Shown here: in pieces, positions 6,092-11,544 of the stretch
Layout of the letters: the number at the start of each line of letters is the position of its first letter
Numbering within the stretch: position 1 is the first letter of the stretch
From: Actinomycetota bacterium
Lineage (GTDB): Bacteria; Actinomycetota; Thermoleophilia; RBG-16-64-13
DNA: 16,165 bases
Direction: 5' to 3'
NCBI GenBank assembly: GCA_003157225.1
Contig: PMIZ01000359.1
Location: 369 to 16,533, forward strand
Position numbers and translations under genes: made by a program
Notes under the pieces: model-generated
Told to the model about the DNA's origin: nothing
Databases searched by the model: none
The model's input: the letters and a program-made list of their open reading frames with translations, nothing else

Positions 6092-8710
6092 ATGAAGCGA
6101 GTGCTGGTCGTCGACGATCACGAGGAGAACCTCTATCTGCTTCAGGTGCTCCTGGAGAACAATGGAAGCACCGTGGAACTGGCACGCAACGGGGCTGAAG
6201 CCCTCGAGAAGGCCCGCAAGAATCCCCCCGATCTGATCGTCTCCGACATCTTGATGCCGGTGATGGATGGCTTCACACTCTGCGAGAACTTGAAGGCGGA
6301 CGAGCTCCTCAGCCGCATTCCCTTCGTCTTCTACACGGCCACCTACACTGATCCCATGGACGAGCAACTGGCGCTCAGCCTGGGCGCCGATGCCTTCATC
6401 ACCAGGCCCGCCGAACCCGAGGACTTCCTCGCCACGATCTTCGCTGTGCTCGCCAAGGCCGAGGCTGGCGGGCCGGTCTCGCTGGCCGAGCCGGAGGATG
6501 AGGATGGGACCATCCTCAAGCAGTACAACGAGGTCCTGATCCGCAAGTTGGAGCGGAAGATGCTGCAGCTGGAGGAAGCCAACCAGGCACTGGAGCGCGA
6601 GGCCGCCGAGCGTCGCGGCGCTGAAGAGACGCTGCGGCTCGTACGATACTCGGTGGATCACGTAGCCGACTCGGTATTCTGCACCGACTCGCAGGGACGC
6701 ATCGTGTTCGCCGGTGAGTCCACCGGCAAGACCCTGGGCTACAAGCCGGACGAGCTCTTGGCCCTGACCCTCTTCGATCTGGACCCGACCCTCTCCCCCG
6801 ACCTGTGGGCCCGAACCTGGCAAAGGCTCAAAGAGGAGGGCGGCTTCGCGTTTGAGACCGTGCATCGCACCAAGGCGGGCAAGAACTTCCCCGTGGACGT
6901 GAGCGAGAACTACGTCGCGTTCGAAGACAAGGAGCTCAACTTCGTCTTCGCCCGCGACATCAGCGACGGTCTGCGCACCGAGACCGCGCTTCGCCGCCAA
7001 CTGGCGCTGGACGAGATCGTCCAAGACGTTCTTTCCCAGATCGTCAGTGTGGCGGCTGCCGAGCTGGATGGCGTCATCCAGAACGCCCTCGAGCCGATCG
7101 CGGCCTTCATGGGAGTCGATTCCGCGATCATCTTCCAGGTCACGGAGGACATCACTCGTTGGAGCGCTACGTACGGATGGGCCGCCCCCGGCATCCAGAG
7201 CCTGCGTCAGAGGCTCCAGGATATTCCCATGGGAACGCTCGCCTGGGCCGAAGGCGAGCTTCTCGCGGGCCACACGGTGGTCCTTCGCTCGTCGAGGGAC
7301 CTGCCCCCTGAGGCGGATAGCCTGCGCGAGCTGTGGCGTGAACAAGGCGTTCGGTCGGCGCTCATGGTGCCGCTGCGCGGCCGGGGCGCCCAGGTCAAGG
7401 GTAGTCTCGCGCTCTTCGCCGTCGCGAGCGAGCTCGCTTGGGACTATCCCATGGTCCGGCAGGCAGAGCAGGCCGGGGAGGGCTTTGCGAGCGCCCTCTC
7501 ACGGAAGACTGTCGAAGAGTCTCTCCGCACCAGCGACGAACGGCTGCGCCAGTCCCAGAAGATGGAAGCCATCGGTCAACTTGCCGGCGGCATCGCTCAC
7601 GACTTCAACAACCTCCTTACCGCCATAATCGGGTACAGCGATCTGCTGATCACTTCGTCTGACCCCATGCAAACTCCACCGGACCTCGTGCGCAGCGTTC
7701 AGGAGATCCGCAAGGCGGCGCAACGGGCTGCCGAACTCACCGCACAGATTCTCGCGTTCTCCAGGCGCCAGGCTTTGAGGCCCCAGGTGATCTCACTCAA
7801 CGACGCCATCGATGAGATCCGCTCGCTTGTACAACGAACGCTTGGCGAGGACATAGAGATCATCTTTGATCTCGACCCGGAAGTGGGCACGTGCGAGGTT
7901 GATCCGCACCAATTGGTCAGCGTGTTGATGAATCTGGCGGTCAACGCACGGGACGCCATGCCCCGTGGCGGCCGGCTCACTGTGCAAACGGCAAACGCGG
8001 AGCTGGACGAGGAGCACTGCTGCAGGCAGGACGATTGCCCTCCCGGCAGCTACGTCGTGCTCGCGGTGACGGACACGGGATCTGGCATGGACAAGCAGAC
8101 GCAGACCCGCATCTTCGAGCCGTTCTTCACCACCAAGGAGCCCGGTCGCGGGACCGGGCTCGGACTCTCCACCGTGCACGGAATCGTCAAGCAGAGCGGC
8201 GGCGGCGTCTTCGTCTACAGCGAGCAGGGCAAAGGCACCACTTTCAAGATCTACCTGCCCCGTTCGGAAAAGGCCGCGCGACCAGCCGTCGCGCCACCCG
8301 CCCACGGCCGAGTCTCGGATGGCGGGGAGGCCATACTCGTGGTCGAGAACGAGGAGGCGTTGCGCTTTCTGCTAAGGCGAGCGCTGGAAGCGGCGCACTA
8401 CAAGGTCCTCATTGCGGCAGACGCGGACGAAGCACTGGCAATGCTCCACGGTCAGGATCCCATCGATCTACTGCTCACCGATCTGACGCTGCCGGGTGAC
8501 GTGCAGGGCAACACTCTGTCCCGGGAGGCGCTGGCCTGCCGCCCAGGTCTGGCGGTGGTCTACATGTCCGGATACTCGCGCAGTGCCGTCGCCCAAGACG
8601 CGGGGATCCACAACGACGTCGGCTTCTTGGAGAAACCGTTCACCACCGGGACGCTTGCACGAAAGGTCCGCGAAGCGCTTGAGGCTCGGCCCCTCGCGCC
8701 GACGGAGTAG
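6092..8710 (+). CDS. Hybrid sensor histidine kinase REC-PAS-GAF-HisKA-HATPase-REC
   Basis: This 872-residue cytoplasmic kinase has no membrane helix. Domains in order: receiver (1-120; D8-D9, phospho-acceptor D52); coiled coil (about 143-185); PAS (about 186-293); GAF (about 315-470); HisKA (AGGIAHDFNNLLTAI, with H503); HATPase (about 600-725; N-box LMNLAVNARDAM, G1 DTGSGMD, G2 GTGLGLS); and a C-terminal receiver (about 748-865; D797 in LLTDLTLP). It should autophosphorylate H503 and pass phosphate to D797, while the N-terminal receiver takes input from another kinase. In the first receiver the usual Lys of the KP motif is Arg (R105). In the second, the acidic pair reads E752-N753, so metal binding may be weaker. 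The ATG at 6092 follows GAGAGG at 6 bases. The output partner is not in this window. Confidence 0.92.
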   Translation: MKRVLVVDDHEENLYLLQVLLENNGSTVELARNGAEALEKARKNPPDLIVSDILMPVMDGFTLCENLKADELLSRIPFVFYTATYTDPMDEQLALSLGADAFITRPAEPEDFLATIFAVLAKAEAGGPVSLAEPEDEDGTILKQYNEVLIRKLERKMLQLEEANQALEREAAERRGAEETLRLVRYSVDHVADSVFCTDSQGRIVFAGESTGKTLGYKPDELLALTLFDLDPTLSPDLWARTWQRLKEEGGFAFETVHRTKAGKNFPVDVSENYVAFEDKELNFVFARDISDGLRTETALRRQLALDEIVQDVLSQIVSVAAAELDGVIQNALEPIAAFMGVDSAIIFQVTEDITRWSATYGWAAPGIQSLRQRLQDIPMGTLAWAEGELLAGHTVVLRSSRDLPPEADSLRELWREQGVRSALMVPLRGRGAQVKGSLALFAVASELAWDYPMVRQAEQAGEGFASALSRKTVEESLRTSDERLRQSQKMEAIGQLAGGIAHDFNNLLTAIIGYSDLLITSSDPMQTPPDLVRSVQEIRKAAQRAAELTAQILAFSRRQALRPQVISLNDAIDEIRSLVQRTLGEDIEIIFDLDPEVGTCEVDPHQLVSVLMNLAVNARDAMPRGGRLTVQTANAELDEEHCCRQDDCPPGSYVVLAVTDTGSGMDKQTQTRIFEPFFTTKEPGRGTGLGLSTVHGIVKQSGGGVFVYSEQGKGTTFKIYLPRSEKAARPAVAPPAHGRVSDGGEAILVVENEEALRFLLRRALEAAHYKVLIAADADEALAMLHGQDPIDLLLTDLTLPGDVQGNTLSREALACRPGLAVVYMSGYSRSAVAQDAGIHNDVGFLEKPFTTGTLARKVREALEARPLAPTE

Positions 8711-8720
8711 GCCTATCCTG

Positions 8721-10292
8721 TCACAGCCCGGAAGACCCTAGTAGCGCCTCGACTCGCCCCTCCAGGTCGGTCATGGAGAAGGGCTTCCTTAGGAACTCCA
8801 TGCCGGGACCGATCACTCCATGGTCGAGTATCGTTTCATCGGCGTAGCCGGACATGAACATCACCTTCAGATCGGGCATACGGCTGCGAAGAAGCTCCAC
8901 CAGGACGGTCCCGCTCATCTCCGGCATGACCACGTCGGTCAGAAGGAGGTCCGGTTTCACGCGGCCCTCCTCGATCATCCTCAGCGCTTCACGTCCGTTG
9001 CCGGCCTCCTTTACCGAGAACCCTAGCTTCTCCAGCATCATAACCACGAGCCCGCGCAGCGCGGGTTCGTCCTCGACGACCAGGACGACCCTGCTCTCGG
9101 CTGCCGCCCGGTCGGCGTCGTCGTTGCCACGACTCAGCGAGACCTCGACACGCGGGAGCAAGATAGTGAAAGTGGTACCTTTTCCGACCACGCTCTCGAC
9201 CCGGATGGTCCCGCCCGATTGATGCACGATGCCATAGACGGTAGACAGACCCAGGCCCGTCCGCTTCCCTTCCCCTTTCGCACTGAAGAACGGCTCGAAG
9301 ACTCGACGCGCGGTCTCCGGTCCCATGCCCTCGCCCGTGTCGCTCACGGCGATCATGATGTAGGGGCCTGGAGCGAGGTTCTGGTCGCCCTCAGCGATCG
9401 CCGCGTCGATGTCTGCCCAGGAGACCTCGATGGTCAGCTTGCCGCCCAGCGGCATGGCGTCACGGGCGTTCCCGGCGAGGTTGACCAGCACCTGCTCGAT
9501 CTGAGACCCGTCGGCCGTGACCATCGCCGGATGCGGCGCAGGAATGGTCTCCAGTTGTACATTCTCGCCGATGAGTCTCCGAAGCATCCGCTCCATGTCG
9601 GCCACAAGGTTGTTAAGGTCCAGAACGTCGGGCCGAAGGGTCTGCTTTCTGCTGAAGGCGAGCAACTGACGGGTCAGTTCTATGGCCCGGTCGGCGTGGG
9701 TCTCGATCTGGGCCAACCCGCTCGTGAGACCCTCATTCTGCCCGGCCGCGAGTCTCATCAGCTCACAGTAGCCCTTCATGACCATCATGATGTTGTTGAA
9801 ATCGTGAGCTATTCCGCCGGCCAGTTGCCCGACCGACTCCATCCGCTGAGCCTGTACAAGCTGCTCATGCAGCTCCGCACGCTCCGCCTCGGCCTGGTGG
9901 CGCTCGGTAACATCCGCAAAGGACAGGACGATTCGGCGTACCCCTCCCTCTGCGTCGAGCTCGGGTAGGGCACTCGCCAGCACCCACGCCCTATCCCCCG
10001 AGGCGGGACGAGTCACTCCGAGCAGCAGGCGTCGCACCGGTCGGCCGGTCGCGAGCGCCCGGCTGACCGGATGCTCCTCCAGCGGCAATGGTGTGCCGTC
10101 TTCTCGACAAAATGACCAGAGGGGGTCAGCTATCCGCCTGCCCCTGATCTGGTCCGCGGACAAGCCCAGCAACCGGCATGCAGTCTCGTTGGCGAAGAGC
10201 ACGCTGGTGTCGGCGCCGTGAACGATCACGGCAAACTCCACATACTCCAGCGGAAACGCCCCGAGGCTCTCAGGTCGCTCTAGTGTCGGCAT
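8721..10292 (-). CDS. Hybrid sensor histidine kinase PAS-HisKA-HATPase-REC
   Basis: This 523-residue soluble kinase has a PAS domain (about residues 14-132, FAVIVHGADTSVLFANETAC), HisKA with the phosphorylated His H163 in GGIAHDFNNIMMV, and HATPase (about 260-385; N-box LVNLAGNARDAM, G1 DTGEGMG, G2 GLGLSTVYGIV). The C-terminal receiver (about 405-520) has VVEDEP, the acceptor D453 in LLTDVVMPEM, and the conserved Lys in FLRKPF. All catalytic motifs are kept. Its 3' end lies 10 bases from the convergent end of the hybrid kinase at 6092-8710, so the two transcripts may overlap. The ATG at 10301 has its GGGAGG only 1 base away. The in-frame ATG at 10292, with a 10-base spacing, is the better start. 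The receiver's C-terminus resembles the remnant at 10328-10417. Confidence 0.9.
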   Translation of the reverse strand: MPTLERPESLGAFPLEYVEFAVIVHGADTSVLFANETACRLLGLSADQIRGRRIADPLWSFCREDGTPLPLEEHPVSRALATGRPVRRLLLGVTRPASGDRAWVLASALPELDAEGGVRRIVLSFADVTERHQAEAERAELHEQLVQAQRMESVGQLAGGIAHDFNNIMMVMKGYCELMRLAAGQNEGLTSGLAQIETHADRAIELTRQLLAFSRKQTLRPDVLDLNNLVADMERMLRRLIGENVQLETIPAPHPAMVTADGSQIEQVLVNLAGNARDAMPLGGKLTIEVSWADIDAAIAEGDQNLAPGPYIMIAVSDTGEGMGPETARRVFEPFFSAKGEGKRTGLGLSTVYGIVHQSGGTIRVESVVGKGTTFTILLPRVEVSLSRGNDDADRAAAESRVVLVVEDEPALRGLVVMMLEKLGFSVKEAGNGREALRMIEEGRVKPDLLLTDVVMPEMSGTVLVELLRSRMPDLKVMFMSGYADETILDHGVIGPGMEFLRKPFSMTDLEGRVEALLGSSGL

Positions 10293-10327
10293 CCTACTCA
10301 TACCTCCCGTTCAATGCTTGTCCCCGC

Positions 10328-10417
10328 TCAAGACGCTAGGACTGCTTTGAGCCTATCGCTCAGGTCCGCCATGGAAAAGGGCGTCCGCACAAAACTGACG
10401 GCCGGGCCGGAGGGCAT
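10328..10417 (-). pseudogene. Orphan C-terminus of a receiver domain (29 residues)
   Basis: The minus strand encodes a 29-residue reading beginning MPSGPAVSFVRTPFSMADLS and ending LKAVLAS before a TGA. It matches the last strand and helix of a receiver, and is similar to the end of the adjacent kinase (FLRKPFSMTDL). The conserved Lys of the KP motif is Thr here. Nothing receiver-like is found upstream in any frame. An ATG with GGAGAG 5 bases before it begins the piece, so translation as a short peptide is possible, but decay after partial deletion of a tandem kinase gene is the simpler reading. The rest of the 10302-10620 interval holds no other gene I can support. Confidence 0.72.
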
Positions 10418-10553
10418 GTTGACTCTCCGTTGGGGATGTCCCCGCCATGTTCATGCTCCTGCCGGCGTCCCTGAAGGGCAACGGAGTCTAAGGACCCGAC
10501 CCATGGGATAGTTATACGCCCTCCCAGCGTTTTGTCTAGCTCCGGCCAGGTCA

Positions 10554-10582
10554 GCCAGTCGATCCCCGCGGGCTCGACTGGC
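10554..10582. repeat. 9-bp inverted repeat with an 11-base loop
   Basis: GCCAGTCGA at 10554-10562 pairs perfectly with TCGACTGGC at 10574-10582. It lies 39 bases past the stop of the TfoX-domain gene. No run of T follows on either strand, so it does not look like a standard intrinsic terminator. It may still mark transcript ends or be a protein-binding dyad. Confidence 0.55.
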
Positions 10583-10620
10583 GTGTGAGCGCCGCGGGCC
10601 GAGCAGGTGCTTGGAACTAT

Positions 10621-10953
10621 CTACAACTTGGCCGGCAGCGAACTTGCGTAGGCCGCGCCGCGTTCGATCCATCGGCGCAGATCGGCGTCTGACTCCACTC
10701 CTTGGGGGTCCACGAAAAGCCAGCCCTTCATGGGTCTACCGGTGAAGTCCATCGGTCGGGCATGTGGTTGGACGAGCAATGCCTCGTGCGCCTCTGGCGG
10801 AACTCGGATCATGAGGTCTTCTTTGGCGACGCCCACGGCCATGTTGCCATTGATGAGAAAGGCGATGCCCCCGAACATGAGCTTCTCTCTGACGTCCGTC
10901 CGAGCAGCAAGCATCTCCCGGATGCGCTCAGCTAGACCCTCGTCGTACGCCAT
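10621..10953 (-). CDS. TfoX N-terminal domain protein
   Basis: This 110-residue protein matches the TfoX N-terminal domain: MAYDEGLAERIREML, then EKLMFGGIAFLINGNMAVGV and FVDPQGV. The family is named after the Haemophilus competence regulator TfoX/Sxy. Stand-alone N-domain proteins such as this are widespread, lack the C-terminal domain, and have no settled function, so a role in competence should not be assumed. The fold is a small alpha/beta domain and there is no signal or membrane segment. The ATG follows GAGGAG closely. It begins 21 bases after the HicA stop on the same strand, so it may be co-transcribed with the toxin-antitoxin pair. Confidence 0.86.
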   Translation of the reverse strand: MAYDEGLAERIREMLAARTDVREKLMFGGIAFLINGNMAVGVAKEDLMIRVPPEAHEALLVQPHARPMDFTGRPMKGWLFVDPQGVESDADLRRWIERGAAYASSLPAKL

Positions 10954-10974
10954 GGCTCCTCACTCTCTTGGCAG

Positions 10975-11187
10975 TCACAGGTCTTCCGGCAGCAGGCCGC
11001 TGTGCTTGGCGATGCGGGCCAGCATCTGCGGACCGATCTCACGCGACTCGTGGAACGCGAATACAAGGTTCGGCCAGCCTGGACGGATGAGAACCCGGTG
11101 AGAACCAGTCTGCCGCTCAACCTGCCAGCCGATGTGCATAAGAGCGGCCAGCAGGTGGTCCGCGTGGGTGCTAGGCCACTCTCTCAC
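10975..11187 (-). CDS. hicA: HicA-type mRNA interferase toxin
   Basis: This 70-residue protein has the double-stranded-RNA-binding-like HicA fold: LLAALMHIGWQVERQTGSHR, with the catalytic His in GSHRVL, a middle strand with LVFAFHESREIGP, and a final helix LARIAKHSGL. HicA toxins cleave mRNA and tmRNA independently of the ribosome. The GTG start overlaps the stop of the antitoxin as GTGA, so the two are translated together. Here the antitoxin comes first, the reverse of the classical hicA-hicB order but a known variant. All expected core residues seem present. The toxin activity is inferred. Confidence 0.85.
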   Translation of the reverse strand: MREWPSTHADHLLAALMHIGWQVERQTGSHRVLIRPGWPNLVFAFHESREIGPQMLARIAKHSGLLPEDL

Positions 11188-11396
11188 TCGCCACAGAAGG
11201 AGATCTCGAGAAACTCACGCGCGGCTTCGTCGTGCTCGAGACGGTCGGCGATCACGCGCAGAGCAAGAGCCTGCACGCGAGCGATGGCCTCTTCCTGACT
11301 ATCGCCGTAGGCGCAAACGCCGGGCAGATCCGCCACTTCCGCTATCCAGCGCCCGTCGGTCTCACATTCAAGTTCGATCCGAAACACCACCGGCAT
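11184..11396 (-). CDS. hicB: HicB-type antitoxin, short form without DNA-binding domain
   Basis: This 70-residue protein shows the partial RNase H-like HicB fold: FRIELECETDGRWIAEVADL, then PGVCAYGDSQEEAIARVQAL. It ends without the ribbon-helix-helix or helix-turn-helix tail of long HicB proteins. It should bind and block the neighbouring HicA. Without a DNA-binding tail it probably cannot repress the operon alone, so regulation may involve another factor or the RNA hairpin in its leader region (11449-11506). The ATG has AAAGGGAG 6 bases upstream, a good ribosome-binding site. The stop overlaps the toxin start by 4 bases. Confidence 0.85.
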   Translation of the reverse strand: MPVVFRIELECETDGRWIAEVADLPGVCAYGDSQEEAIARVQALALRVIADRLEHDEAAREFLEISFCGE

Positions 11397-11448
11397 CGTT
11401 CACTCCCTTTCGCGAAATCAGGCGTAGACAATCACAAACAGGCGTCTG

Positions 11449-11506
11449 ACGGGGAAGGATACGTGTCCTCAGACTCTTCGCTTCGGCTCACAAGCTCCTT
11501 CCCCGT
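11449..11506. repeat. 11-bp perfect inverted repeat between ligD and hicB
   Basis: ACGGGGAAGGA at 11449-11459 is the exact reverse complement of TCCTTCCCCGT at 11496-11506, separated by 36 bases. It occupies the 148-base gap between the ligD stop and the hicB start. There is no T run beside the stem, so it is not a clear intrinsic terminator. A regulatory dyad or a leader hairpin for hicBA is possible. Confidence 0.6.
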
Positions 11507-11544
11507 ACCTAGGACCTACCAGATACTGAGTCAACCGGAGAGCA

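Noticed and set aside
5739..6095. An intact 118-residue response regulator on the plus strand
   Set aside because: Only the first 46 residues after the GTG at 5754 resemble a receiver. The remainder is the antisense of inverted receiver blocks, so it is a pseudogene.
5831..7345. A 504-residue open frame on the minus strand opposite the hybrid kinase
   Set aside because: Only its C-terminal end touches the inverted receiver blocks, and in a frame without receiver sequence. The rest is a shadow of the kinase gene.
10554..10582. Intrinsic terminator of the TfoX-domain gene
   Set aside because: The stem is good, but no T run follows on either strand. It is listed only as an inverted repeat.
10621..10953. 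Competence regulator TfoX/Sxy
   Set aside because: Only the N-terminal domain is present and there are no competence genes nearby, so no competence role is claimed.
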